Part shown: piece by piece, positions 24,741 through 34,906 of the stretch | How the letters are laid out: each line of letters begins with the position of its first letter | Numbering within the stretch: position 1 is the stretch's first letter | NCBI GenBank assembly: GCA_029378245.1 | Contig: JARKIF010000040.1 | Span: 1 to 64,000, forward strand | Reading direction: 5' to 3' | Length of the DNA stretch: 64,000 nt | From: Roridomyces roridus | Taxonomy: Eukaryota; Basidiomycota; Agaricomycetes; Agaricales; Mycenaceae | Position numbers and translations under genes: made by a program | The notes under the pieces: model-generated | Seen by the model: the letters and a program-made list of their open reading frames with translations, nothing else | The model's database searches: none | What the model was told of the DNA's origin: nothing

Positions 24741-25067
24741 CGGAGAAGTGGGGCAATCCGAGATTCGTCGATATCAGACACCGCTTGAAAATTGATTCAT
24801 ATGTGGTGCCCCGAATCATCTGGAAATCTGGAAAGCCGCGCATTCTGGAAATTGCTATGCCAAATTCCAAACACGAGGTGATATGTAATTATAAACGCAA
24901 CTTCCTTGGAATGACTCAACGAGGTTCGCTCCGGCATTCGCAATGCCGGAGCCTCGAGGCGTGTTCGTATTGTGCGCAGCGTACAGACTTCTTTGCTTCC
25001 GTGCTTCTTGATACCAAAATTATACCTGCTTCGACTGAGCTTGAACTCACACCAGGCTTCTTATCGG

Positions 25068-25330
25068 CGGGCCCTTGTCTCGCGCGGTCCCTGAGGATTG
25101 CCTGAGGAAGTTGTCGGCGCCATGCTTCCCCGCAAGGGCGAACTCTGATGTCATGGACCTAGAAGGGATAGCACAGCCAGACCGTGGTCGTTCGATTTGC
25201 GTGTGCAGAATAAGATTGGAGCGGCGTTTAGGATGCTGGCGGGACGTTCGCCGTGAGTGGGCTACACCGTGAGCATTTGGTATCTCTGTTTAGACGGAAC
25301 GATCGTGACAGTGTTGTTTTCAGGTTTGGT
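25068..25330 (+). pseudogene. C-terminal fragment of the local unknown family
   Basis: This stretch is closely similar to the third exon of copy 1 (CGGGACGTTCGCCGTGAGTG and the preceding 180 bp) and to the following intron, including the GGTTTGGTTTAG acceptor. It begins abruptly inside the exon (at the VSRAVPE-equivalent) and carries indels, so it has no start, no N-terminal exon and an interrupted frame. Confidence 0.85.
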
Positions 25331-25769
25331 TTAGATTCTTGTTAGATTCTGCATGTTGTCGAAATGAAAACTTTGAATTGCCTGGGACGGGCAAATTCGA
25401 TCCGGGAAAGAATGTCCAAGGTTACTGGTGCGGAAGTTTGAACACGACAGCCGGTGAATGTAGATACATAGGTGCTCGTGAAACTGATTCGATATGGAAG
25501 CCTTGAGATTCGTTCCGATAATACCCGAGGAAATGTGGCGGTAAATGTAGACCTGAAGTACTCCACCAGCCTGACATAGCGCTTTAACAACCTGATTCAT
25601 GGATTGAACATGGTGTGCTTTCTGCGACCGCATATAGCTGGTTGTCCCAAATGAATAACTGCGACGGTTTTTGCCTCCATTGACTGGGAATTCTTTCCCA
25701 AATAGCAACCACCGGATGGTTAAAAACGGCGGCGTGAACACTTCAGACTGTAGGCAATCCTCATCTGCA

Positions 25770-26107
25770 ATGAACTTTTTTGCCCTCTTCGCTCTTGTCC
25801 TCTCGCAGCAGCTCGCAACCGCGGCTGCAGCCAAGGTAAGTACATATCCCGCTTTTTTTTGCAACTGCCTCACGAATTTCGGAATTTGAAATAGCCGCGT
25901 CCTGACCCCGAAATTACCATCCCCGTCCCTGAGGGCACCCAGGCAATTTTGGCCCAGTTCCCCCTCGGTTCACCCCTTGTCAAAATGGCCATCAACTCCA
26001 CTTTCACTATCATTTCCTTAAAGCCCATCAGCAAAGGCACTATCCTGACGCTCGTCAACATTTTGGCATGTCCCTGTGGCCCTATGAAATTGAGCATTGA
26101 ACAATGA
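25770..26107 (+). CDS. Small secreted protein, 92 aa, possibly frameshifted
   Basis: Exon 1 (25770..25835) encodes a clear signal peptide, MNFFALFALVLSQQLATAAA, followed by AK. A 59-nt GTAAGT...TAG intron follows. Exon 2 (25895..26107) encodes PRPDPEITIPVPEGTQAILA to a TGA. The mature part contains a CPC motif and an NST sequon and is hydrophobic/threonine-rich; it is probably extracellular. Directly overlapping the stop, another frame (26104..26271) runs on as an acidic peptide (MIRTTIPIPVHTTSMDIVLH, ending NTEVDIFI) with similar style. A 1-nt deletion may have cut an original protein of about 147 aa. No family recognised. Confidence 0.65.
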
Positions 26108-26271
26108 TCCGCACTACAATTCCAATTCCCGTGCACACGACCTCGATGGACATTGTGTTGCACAATGACAATCCGGAAGACCCTGAGGTCATAATTGATA
26201 TCGAGCCAGAGAACATCGATGTGACGATTAACGGCGTGGACGGCAACACTGAAGTTGATATTTTCATTTGA
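26104..26271 (+). pseudogene. Out-of-frame continuation of the secreted-protein gene
   Basis: A 55-codon open frame starts at the ATG that overlaps the upstream TGA (bases 26104-26107). Its composition (many D, E, N, I, V) and tandem PEDPEVIIDIEPENIDVTI look like genuine coding sequence. It lies in the -1 frame relative to the upstream exon, and no canonical intron joins them. Confidence 0.4.
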
Positions 26272-26815
26272 GGTTGCAGCGACCAGAGCTTGGCCGGAGC
26301 CAAGAAATGTACATATTACTTATGCATATAAGACGTGCCTTCTCTCCGCTTCGGCATTCATTGAGAGCCACAGCAAGTTACCAAGGATCTTGAACAATGA
26401 GCTCATCATGCAATCTGAAAGGGATGCAGAGGAACGAAACGGAAGAACTCGGGAGCAGCCAGTGAGAAGACATGCAGATCAACTGCAGATTCCGTTGAAC
26501 AACACGGGCAGCCAGAGGTTCCCGTGGATGGCGGGAAGAAATTATCCGAATTCCCGATAGCGAAAGCAGACGCCCTGCTCGGCTCCTGAATTCGCGGGGG
26601 TTTGTAAAGGTCCCGTATGCCGAAAAGCTCGACTGCGATCTGTCATTCCGCACAGTAGTCCTATGAGGAGATCTCGAGAGGGGGCAGAGGAAGGGAAGGC
26701 TCCATTGGTATTACTTAGCACCGCCGAGCAGGGGACATTTGGGAAGGGACATCCGAGAGGGCCCAGGGGAGTCATAAATACCAGAATGGTTGCGTTAGGC
26801 GTCTGAATCCTGCAA

Positions 26816-27595
26816 CTGTTCAATGGGATCGCGGAGAACATTGGGAATCTATGGCAACTTCCCACTTACCACGGAATCCACGCATTTGACCCACACATCA
26901 TCACGGCCATCCTAACCGGATTCGTCAACGCCGCGTCGGGAAACAACCAGGACATCTATAACGCCGCTGAGCGCTTCCTGGGTTCGCAAAACATGTTCTT
27001 GAACAGCACTATCACCGGTGTTGACCGCTCCGGCTCGTGCTTCCACGTACCAGAGCCCGCGGAGGTGTGCGTTCTCTCCACGGCAGGTAACACCGCGACA
27101 GCGTAAACTCCTGGTGTCCATCCCCACCGCACTCGACTCCCTCGCTTCCGCCTCCATCGACTTGGACGCGCACGAACGAGCAGTGTTTTCCCACTTCACA
27201 GGATTCACATACGGCGTCGCCGTCGTCGAAGCACCTCACCTCGACGGAAACACAACGTATAACAACATCGGCACTCACACGCCAGACAACCTCCTCTCCC
27301 TCCCTAGTGCTTTCGCAATCACACCAATCGAGCCACACGTCGGCAAGGGCGGAAAGTTCTCCACCTAGTTTGGCGCGGTGGAGGGCACGGGGTGGACTCC
27401 CGAGCGCGTGGAGAAGCTCGTAGCGTGGGACGTCGTTCGTGTCGGTGGAGGCAGTACCACAGAGGTCTGTACGCGCTGGAGGGGAGGAAGAATACCTTTT
27501 GGACGGGTGCGGCATGGGCGGAGGAGGATAGTTCTCAGATTTGGATGTGGAGCGAAGTGTCGTTGCTGCCCAAGATGCTGGCGTCGTTGGCGTGA
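26816..27595 (+). pseudogene. Broken FAD-dependent amine-oxidase-like gene (C-terminal part)
   Basis: Peptides match the C-terminal half of fungal FAD/NAD(P)-binding amine-oxidase-like proteins (beta-cyclopiazonate dehydrogenase-like, from family knowledge): LPTYHGIHAFDPHIITAIL, then KLLVSIPTALDSLASASIDL, YNNIGTHTPDNLLSLPSAFA and GLYALEGRKNTFWTGAAW. The reading frame is broken by a shift near 27100, an in-frame TAG at 27366-27368 and a second shift near 27460. The N-terminal Rossmann part with the FAD-binding glycine motif is missing; upstream sequence shows no match. The relic ends 57 bp from the convergent end of the family copy 2. Confidence 0.8.
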
Positions 27596-27652
27596 ATTTG
27601 GAGATCGAACTGCGGGGTTTTCACGTAGCCATTGAAGGTTTTTCATTCCAAA

Positions 27653-28669
27653 TCAAACAGCGTGTAGTAGCATCTAAATCATATCTGGACAATATCGTCA
27701 ACCCGCTCACGATCTGCATCGTACCGAGAACTCACCTGGCCCTCACGTCCCACCAGCATCCTCAGCGCCAAAGCATTCTTATTCTGCCCACGCAAATCGA
27801 ACGACCACGGTCTACCCGCGTCGCCCTCGCGTTTGAATCGGTGATGGAATAACTGGCCCTCGCGGGGAGGGATGCCGCCAACGACTGCCTCAGGTACTGC
27901 GCGAGACGCGGGCTCCAGTAATTTGACGATGCGTAGGTGCAAGATGTTTGGGTCGTTGGGAGAGACTTCGAACTGGGCAAGTCCCTGGCCTACGAGGTTG
28001 AGCAAAGGAGAGCATGGAGTTTGATGCACATACCGACGAAAGGATGAAATCTCTTCTTTCCCGGCTGCGAGACGAATATATGATTTAGCTGAATCGCAGC
28101 AACGCGTTGGGGAGCCGTCTCCGGAGGAACGACATGGAGGAACAGGCCCCGGGCAAAGTTGACGGGGAACTGCTGCCGCAAACCGAACATCATAAGTGTC
28201 AGCGTCATCTGCCCCTCCGTCTTGCCCAACCTCTCATGCCACTCTGCGAGCGATTTCGGCGTAAGAAATTGCTCTTTGAGTAGTGCTGCGCGGAGGGTGG
28301 GGTACGCGATCGCCGCTTGTCCAACAAGAAGTTGCCAGGGGAGGCCGTTGGGCAGGAGGAGGTCATGGCCAGCGGCAAAGGAAGACGGCGAGGATGAGGG
28401 TGTGCAGCGGAAACGCACACTCGAGGCTAGATCTGGTAGGCCGGGTCACGGAGCGCAATAGAAGAAGCCTCGAGCCTCCTCGGGAAAGGGGGCGAAAGTT
28501 CCTGGAAGACACCCCACTTCACGGCGGTAGTACATCCTCTCTGACTTTGTGCTTCTGCTATATTGGAAGAACAATGACACGCAATAAGCGTCAGAAATAT
28601 TGAGATGGTCGGATGGGGAGAGCAGTTCGGGCTTCAAGGTCGATATGGGCCAATGTCGAGGGCGTGCCG
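27653..28669 (-). pseudogene. Unknown gene-family member with an in-frame stop (copy 2)
   Basis: Exons correspond one to one with copy 1: 28669..28034, 27989..27736 and 27673..27653, with introns GTATGT...GTAG and GTGAGT...TTTAG. The same blocks are present (HDLLLPNGLPWQLLVGQAA, FEVSPNDPNILHLRIVKL, GRPWSFDLRGQNKNALALRM). A TGA at 28448..28446 interrupts the second exon just after GFFYCAP, where copy 1 and the 37-kb copy have an Arg codon. The frame is otherwise open, so this is a single-codon lesion or a sequencing error. The first exon is not recognisable; the LINE sits about 265 bp upstream. Confidence 0.8.
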
Positions 28670-28933
28670 CTACGATTGTTTTAGCGTGACTTAGGACATC
28701 GCTCACCACGGAGGTCACTTACTGTGACCAACAGCTGTTGTTTTCACATGAGAAATCCCATGAAGGTGAGATCTTCGGCAGTTGGCGAGAGACTGGTATG
28801 GACGAGCTTGCATGGCCCAAAAATACCGGGAGGAGATCGCAGACAGGAAAGCCGGCGAGGAATATGCAGCTGCGCGCGTTAGTCCAACGTTAGTCGGCGA
28901 GCGGCGACGTGGAGGTGAAGATTGGAGGGTGTC

Positions 28934-31900
28934 CCCTCCTGTGACGGCTCTAGTGCTCTGGCTTTCACAGAGGCAAGCGAAGAGTACTTACCTGGTCCCT
29001 CCCCAATCGTAACTGATATTCCGGACTGTGACATACATGGGCAGCTTTCGGGCTGCTTGGAATGTCGCGAACCGGAACCTCAGCTATTACAAAATCAATC
29101 GAACACAGTTTCTCAGGAGCAACATGGAGAGGGACCTCATATAGCCTCCAGATCGGTCTTTTTAAGTCCAATGGACAGCCGTACAAATACGGACGACGCG
29201 ACCATGATTCGCGATTATTCTTTGAATCTGAGCCACAACACCGTGGACCAACAGCACTTGGAAAAAATCACCCAAGTTGCCAATGCTTCTGATGAGGACA
29301 ATTGGGATAAAATTCTTTCCGACACCCGTCGGAATAATAAACCTCCAAAACTTGGCCGGGGGTGTAAAACCGTGAGGGAAAGTGTCACAATGGGTTCTCT
29401 AACAATAAACGGACGTGAGTCTAGCACCTCTATGAGCCATACAAACCACAAGTTTCAATTCATGAGAAGCACAATTGATGAACATAAAATTGGGATTCTT
29501 GCAATCCAAGAATCACACATGGGATTGGATAGTTCTGTCCAGTTCAACATCAATTTTGGGAGATGGTTCAAAGTAATAGCTTCGGCACACCCAGATAAAC
29601 CAGATTCAACGGCGGGGGTGGCCTTCATCCTGAACAAAAAATTTATTGATACTGAGCATTGCAGACATTATGAGCTCATTCCAGGCCGTGCACTGCTACT
29701 ATATATGCCTTGGCATGGGGATGAGGGTGTAGCTGTATTGAATGTATATGCCCCAAATTCCCCCGATGACAGACGAAAGTTCTGTACGGAACTCCTCAAG
29801 TGTTGGATTGATGATCCAAACCTACCTCTTCCCAAGATCACTCTGGGAGACTGGAATTTCACAGAAGATACTAACGACCGCTCCTCGAACAGTGAAGATG
29901 CTATTCCTGCGGACTTTGAAAAACTGAAGATCTTGTTACGACTGCAAGATGGATGGCGGACAACCTTCCCTGATACGCGAGACTACACCTGCTATCAGCA
30001 TCGCGCCCAAAGATCGCCAGATGGCTTGAGCTTAGTTCTTACTACATACTCTCGCTTAGACCGAATTTATGTGGATAGCACAATTTTTGATGACTTCCGC
30101 GAATGGCAAATTGTGAAGTGTCCAGTGAAGACTGACCATCGCTTAGTTCTCACGCAACTGGTTTGCAGCCCCGAGGTACAATTGGGCCATGGCATCTGGA
30201 ACCTACCCCTTTATCTATTGACAACTACCAAGTTCCTGAGACATGTCAATCAGCTTGGTTTGAAAATGGTTGAAGACATTGACAATGCTCAATTGTCCCA
30301 AGTTGAAACCGTAAATCCTCAGCCTCACTGGGCGCAGTATAAAAAGGATGTTCAAGAGTACGGCCGCCACTGCACTCGATTCATGACAAATGAGTACACA
30401 AAGCAAATTCGTTTGTGGAATGCACAATTGACATTGACAATCCATGACAAAGATATGCCTGTGCAAGAAAGGCATGAAGCCATAATGATGTTGGAGACAA
30501 AAATCGACAACTGCAAGAGAGAGGAAGCAGAGGCTAAAAGGGCTCTGTCTGAGGCTAAATATGATGTAGAGGGCGAAAACCTTCGCACAAAATCATGGGA
30601 ACGTTCCGTCAAGGGTTATCACCTAAAAAGTTCTATCCATGAGTTCAAAGTGGAGCAGCCACCAGGGACAAATGTTCCAAAGTTTGAGTACCGACCAAAA
30701 GAAATGGCGAAAATGGCAAGAGACTACCATGAGCGAATGCAAACTCACGAGGTGCCCGAAGAGTATAGCCGGGTCCTCGCTACCGAGATGGTCTTGGAAA
30801 AATGTGATGTTCACTTGTCCGAGTCGGAGTTCAAACTGCTGGACAGACTGACCACCGAAGATGATGTGCGGCAAGCTTTGAGATTATCGAGCAATGGTCG
30901 AGCTCCGGGACTTGATGGCATCCCCTATGAGTTCTACAAGATTCTAGATACAAAATATGAGAGGACCCGCGGCTCTGGGAATGAATCTTTCAATGTGTTG
31001 GGTTTTTTAGCTCGTGTACATCGTGATATTGAGGTGCGTGGAATTACCCCAGGCACAGATTACAATGAGGGTTGGCTATGCCCAGCTTATAAAAAAGGTG
31101 AAAAATCCTTGATAAGCAATTTCCGACCAATTACACTCTTAGATTGTGATTATAAACTACAAACGAAAGGTTATTCATTGAGAGTGATGGACGTGGCTCC
31201 CTCAGTTGTGCACCCAGATCAGGCAGGATTCATGAGAGGCCGTCGGATCGAAGACCACATAAAACTTGCAAAATTCCTCCTCGACTATGCTGACGCGGCC
31301 GAGGAGAATGGAGCCATTGTGGCTCTGGATCAGGAAAAAGCATATGATCGGATAAATCATGACTATCTCTTCAGAGTACTTGAACATATGCGTTTTCCAC
31401 CCAGTTTCTGCCAAACAATTAGAAATCTTTATTCCAATGCTTCCACAGTTGTAATGGTCAATGGTGCCTTGAGCAAACCCTATACAGTGACCCGGGGTGT
31501 CCGTCAAGGAGACCCGTTGTCCTGTTTGCTCTTTAATTTGGCGATAGAGCCGCTTGCATGCCTTATTCGGGCGGAGAAGATTCAAGGGATCTTTGTGCCG
31601 GGGAAAAATATAAATATTGCTCTTTCTCTATTTGCAGATGATACAACAATCTATCTATCTTCTCATGACTCATGGGATGTCCTATGGTCTCTGCTAAACT
31701 TATGGTGTACTGCGTCAACGGCGAAATTCAATACCAATAAGACAGCGGTCATTCCCTTTGGATCATCTGAGTACCGCTCAATGTTTGTACAGGAGAGGCG
31801 GTTGAATGAATATTCACCGGTTCTAGCTATAGGCAAAGGAATCAAAATTTTGCGTGATGGTGAAACATGCCGTATTCTGGGTGCATGGATTGGGAATAGT

Positions 31901-34404
31901 GTCCCCTACACCGCTCCATGGCCAAGTAGGATGGATCAAGTGCGAAACGACTTTGAACGTTGGCAGGTCACGAAACCAAGCTTAGAGGGCAAACATCATA
32001 TAATCACAATGTTTGCAGGAGGAAGAACCTTATTCCTGGCAAGGGCTCAGGGCATGCCCAAGGAGTTTGAAGTTACACTGTGTAAAATGATACACTCTTT
32101 TCTGTGGGATGGTAAACGAGCCAGAGTCTCAGACGAAATTATGATGTCTGATGTATCCAAGGGAGGTAAGCAGATTCTAGATGTTGTTGCCCGAAATGAG
32201 GCAATTGACCTGTGGAATGTTAAACTATACCTTATGCAAGGGGCAGAGCGACCAACATGGTGTTTCTTTGTAGATTATCTAATTTGCAACTACCTAGGAT
32301 TGAGCTATCTCAAATTCCGTCCAGGGCAAATTGTGAACATCTTCCTTCAAGGTATACATGTGCCAATCTCAAATCGTACACCACTTCCGGATCAGATAAA
32401 AAGAATGATTCTGAGTGCTAGAAAGTACAACCTGCAGTTCACTGGTCTTACTGTTGACCCAAAGTTGAAAGGTCACATGCCAATGTTCAAACATCCCTTT
32501 GTTCGAAAATCTCTTTATCAGGCAGCCTGCAGATATCAGGCTGTTCATTGCTTAGAGAAGAATCATAAAATCAAATCTGTAGATGAGACACTCAAGATTG
32601 CACGCCGCACATCAACTGACTGGCGTCATCCACACACTGTGAACCCGTCTGGGATTGCCCGGTCAAATTGCGGCTGTGTTGGGTGTAAATATGATAGAAA
32701 TATACTTGGATGTGAAAATCCGGGGAAGTGTATTCAAGCTGCTACTCTCCTAGTGAATAGCCTTCTTCCAAAGTGGGATCCCAGAGTTCCAAATAATGAT
32801 TTTTGTGATGAACTGAAACTCGATGAAGAGGAAATGGTGGCAAATGACTTGCCGATTGGAATTGATCGACCAGTCTCATTTGATCCAAACTATGTACTTC
32901 GCAGTATAGAGTCGGGCTTCCAAATTTTCGGAGTGAAGGATTCTCAGGGGAGCGTAGCAGCCCGCAGATGCGGATACCAAGCCGCAGACTTGGAAACTGA
33001 TCCAATGATGGTGTATCTACACTCTGTCACCACTCCCACAACTATGGTTTCATTTATAAACTATCACAGGGAGGGAGAAGAGAGATCTGCTGCAGTCTCA
33101 ATAACATTTGATGACCCTGATATTCCACGCTCATACACAACTGGGTTACTAGGCGGTGTACTCTTGACACTACAAAACTGTCCAAAAAATCAAGCTGTTA
33201 CTTTTTGTGTCTCAAGTGATTACCTACTACGAGCACTTGTGATTGACCGAGAGTGCACTCAAAATGATATGGTTCATCCAAATTTCAAGCTTCTTACTTC
33301 CGTGTTTGCTGCTCTGAATGAGCATGCTGCTCGAGTGAAGTTCCAGAAGGTTAAACCCAACCCAGCTACACAACTACATAATTTTGAGCAGCTTTCCGTT
33401 GAAATTGATACCCAAGTTAATGAAATGTTTGAGATACACGGAGTTATTTTGGGCCTTGGTACTCAATGCTCATTTACAAAAATCATTCGGAGTCTAAAAA
33501 CAGTAACCGAGCGTAGGTCAACATTGATAAACCTCGGGAGAGTCGAAGCTTCTTTGGAACAGCAGTTTGGAAACTATGTATCACATTCTGACATTTGGAA
33601 GTCTATGCGTTCATCGACACTCCGAAGGTTGACCAGAGAGTTCTATTGGAAATGTCTTCATAACACCTTCCGTGTCGGCAGATTTTGGGAACACATCCCT
33701 GGTAGTGAAATTTTGGGCTGTTGCCATGTCTGTGGAGTTGTTGAGAGTCTGGAGCACATTGCTCTAGAATGTTATGCACCAGGGCAGGAGCTCGTCTGGA
33801 GGTACACACGCAAACTGTGGCTCAGAAGATATGACAGATGGCCGACACTGGACTGGGGAACCATTTTAGGCTGTAATTTAGTAAAGTTCAAAACGACGAA
33901 TGGTAAATCAAGAATGGCAAAGAGCCGTCTGTTTGCAATTCTGGTTTCGGTGGCATGGCATGAGATTTGGCTGCTGAGGAATGATCGGGTTCTTTCGAAT
34001 CCTGGAAAAGTCCACAGTGAACGTGAAATACATGAACGATGGATTCGTTCTGTGAACAAATCCTTTTCCCGAGACAAAATTCTTGCAAACAAAAACCGTT
34101 TTGGTCAACTCGCTTTTGATAAAGAGCTGGTTCTCCACACCTGGAGTGGTTTGCTGCTTGATGAAGATGGTCTGCCGGATGACTGGTTACATTGCAAGGG
34201 GGTTTTAGTGGGTATGCAGCCTTTTGATTATAGAAGTGGAATAGGTTAATCCTGTAGCGGCTGGAGTCCCACACTGGTTCCTACTGTGCGCAACGGCATT
34301 TCCTCCTGGACGTTCTTTCCCGGCAAACATCTAGAGAAATCTAGAAATCCTAGCGGACACTTCTTGGAATGCTTCTGCTGACTGAGATTTGTTTTAACGC
34401 TCCC

Positions 34405-34435
<31 letters not shown>
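28934..34435 (+). mobile_element. Full-length-looking LINE (non-LTR retrotransposon), about 5.5 kb
   Basis: The element runs from 28934 to a 27-A tail (34407-34433). A 12-bp target duplication TTGGAGGGTGTC flanks it (28922-28933 and 34436-34447). It has a 237-bp 5' leader before the first ATG, one long open frame, a 157-bp 3' leader and poly(A). One long frame with endonuclease and reverse transcriptase resembles the ORF2 of fungal Tad/L1-like elements; no separate gag-like ORF1 is present, so either the family has one ORF or the copy is 5'-truncated. The perfect duplication and open frame indicate a recent insertion. Confidence 0.93.
29171..34249 (+). CDS. LINE polyprotein: endonuclease, reverse transcriptase, zinc knuckle
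   Basis: The first ATG of the frame is at 29171, giving 1,692 aa; the frame is open upstream into the target duplication, so a more 5' start cannot belong to the element. Order of domains: APE-type endonuclease (IGILAIQESHMG, ITLGDWNFTEDTNDR, TDHRLVL near its end), then reverse transcriptase with NFRPITLLD, VALDQEKAYDRINHDYL, GVRQGDPLSCLLFN and the catalytic FADD at 31631-31642. A cysteine-rich segment (NCGCVGCKYDRNILGCENPG) follows. Next comes an RNase H-like stretch near 33140-33350 in which the expected acidic residues are not obvious, and a C-terminal CHVCGVVESLEHIALEC knuckle. No stop or frameshift, so it may be competent for retrotransposition. Confidence 0.93.
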   Translation: MDSRTNTDDATMIRDYSLNLSHNTVDQQHLEKITQVANASDEDNWDKILSDTRRNNKPPKLGRGCKTVRESVTMGSLTINGRESSTSMSHTNHKFQFMRSTIDEHKIGILAIQESHMGLDSSVQFNINFGRWFKVIASAHPDKPDSTAGVAFILNKKFIDTEHCRHYELIPGRALLLYMPWHGDEGVAVLNVYAPNSPDDRRKFCTELLKCWIDDPNLPLPKITLGDWNFTEDTNDRSSNSEDAIPADFEKLKILLRLQDGWRTTFPDTRDYTCYQHRAQRSPDGLSLVLTTYSRLDRIYVDSTIFDDFREWQIVKCPVKTDHRLVLTQLVCSPEVQLGHGIWNLPLYLLTTTKFLRHVNQLGLKMVEDIDNAQLSQVETVNPQPHWAQYKKDVQEYGRHCTRFMTNEYTKQIRLWNAQLTLTIHDKDMPVQERHEAIMMLETKIDNCKREEAEAKRALSEAKYDVEGENLRTKSWERSVKGYHLKSSIHEFKVEQPPGTNVPKFEYRPKEMAKMARDYHERMQTHEVPEEYSRVLATEMVLEKCDVHLSESEFKLLDRLTTEDDVRQALRLSSNGRAPGLDGIPYEFYKILDTKYERTRGSGNESFNVLGFLARVHRDIEVRGITPGTDYNEGWLCPAYKKGEKSLISNFRPITLLDCDYKLQTKGYSLRVMDVAPSVVHPDQAGFMRGRRIEDHIKLAKFLLDYADAAEENGAIVALDQEKAYDRINHDYLFRVLEHMRFPPSFCQTIRNLYSNASTVVMVNGALSKPYTVTRGVRQGDPLSCLLFNLAIEPLACLIRAEKIQGIFVPGKNINIALSLFADDTTIYLSSHDSWDVLWSLLNLWCTASTAKFNTNKTAVIPFGSSEYRSMFVQERRLNEYSPVLAIGKGIKILRDGETCRILGAWIGNSVPYTAPWPSRMDQVRNDFERWQVTKPSLEGKHHIITMFAGGRTLFLARAQGMPKEFEVTLCKMIHSFLWDGKRARVSDEIMMSDVSKGGKQILDVVARNEAIDLWNVKLYLMQGAERPTWCFFVDYLICNYLGLSYLKFRPGQIVNIFLQGIHVPISNRTPLPDQIKRMILSARKYNLQFTGLTVDPKLKGHMPMFKHPFVRKSLYQAACRYQAVHCLEKNHKIKSVDETLKIARRTSTDWRHPHTVNPSGIARSNCGCVGCKYDRNILGCENPGKCIQAATLLVNSLLPKWDPRVPNNDFCDELKLDEEEMVANDLPIGIDRPVSFDPNYVLRSIESGFQIFGVKDSQGSVAARRCGYQAADLETDPMMVYLHSVTTPTTMVSFINYHREGEERSAAVSITFDDPDIPRSYTTGLLGGVLLTLQNCPKNQAVTFCVSSDYLLRALVIDRECTQNDMVHPNFKLLTSVFAALNEHAARVKFQKVKPNPATQLHNFEQLSVEIDTQVNEMFEIHGVILGLGTQCSFTKIIRSLKTVTERRSTLINLGRVEASLEQQFGNYVSHSDIWKSMRSSTLRRLTREFYWKCLHNTFRVGRFWEHIPGSEILGCCHVCGVVESLEHIALECYAPGQELVWRYTRKLWLRRYDRWPTLDWGTILGCNLVKFKTTNGKSRMAKSRLFAILVSVAWHEIWLLRNDRVLSNPGKVHSEREIHERWIRSVNKSFSRDKILANKNRFGQLAFDKELVLHTWSGLLLDEDGLPDDWLHCKGVLVGMQPFDYRSGIG

Positions 34436-34447
34436 TTGGAGGGTGTC

Positions 34448-34906
34448 ACGAGGTTACGTACAATCGGATCTTTGTACCATCCCGATCATCCGATCATTGT
34501 TACCATATTGATCGTCACTGACTCACTGATATCTCGATGTTCACTTACTGGCATAGGGACATAAGAGCCTGATACTGGTTGCGAATGGTCAAACACACAC
34601 CGGGGGAGGGGGGGGGGGGGGGGGGGGGACCTGCGACTGTGCCACTAACAATGAACATAGGAGCGTCGAGGTCAAGTGCAAAGATTATTCACCCCCGAAT
34701 ATTATTTAATCGAACGCGTGCTTCCACATCATTTTCTCAGTGAATCCAAGCTGTTACCAGTAAATTCCAAGGAGGAGCGATATCATGTATACAAGGGCCG
34801 CTGATTTGCGGCGATGTCTGCCCATTCAAATGATCACTGTTTCACATTGCCCCATTCACACAAAAGCCGGAGGAACGCCACGTCCTCTCCTCTCTCCTTG
34901 TCCTCC
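34448..34906. other. Intergenic gap with a G homopolymer
   Basis: This is the region between the LINE target duplication and the acetyltransferase gene. It holds a run of 21 G (34608-34628) preceded by CGGGGGA. The gap should contain the acetyltransferase promoter. Nothing else is recognisable. Confidence 0.6.

Noticed and set aside
28922..29170. Start of the LINE protein at 28922
   Set aside because: That codon is TTG and lies in the target-site duplication outside the element; the first ATG in frame is at 29171.
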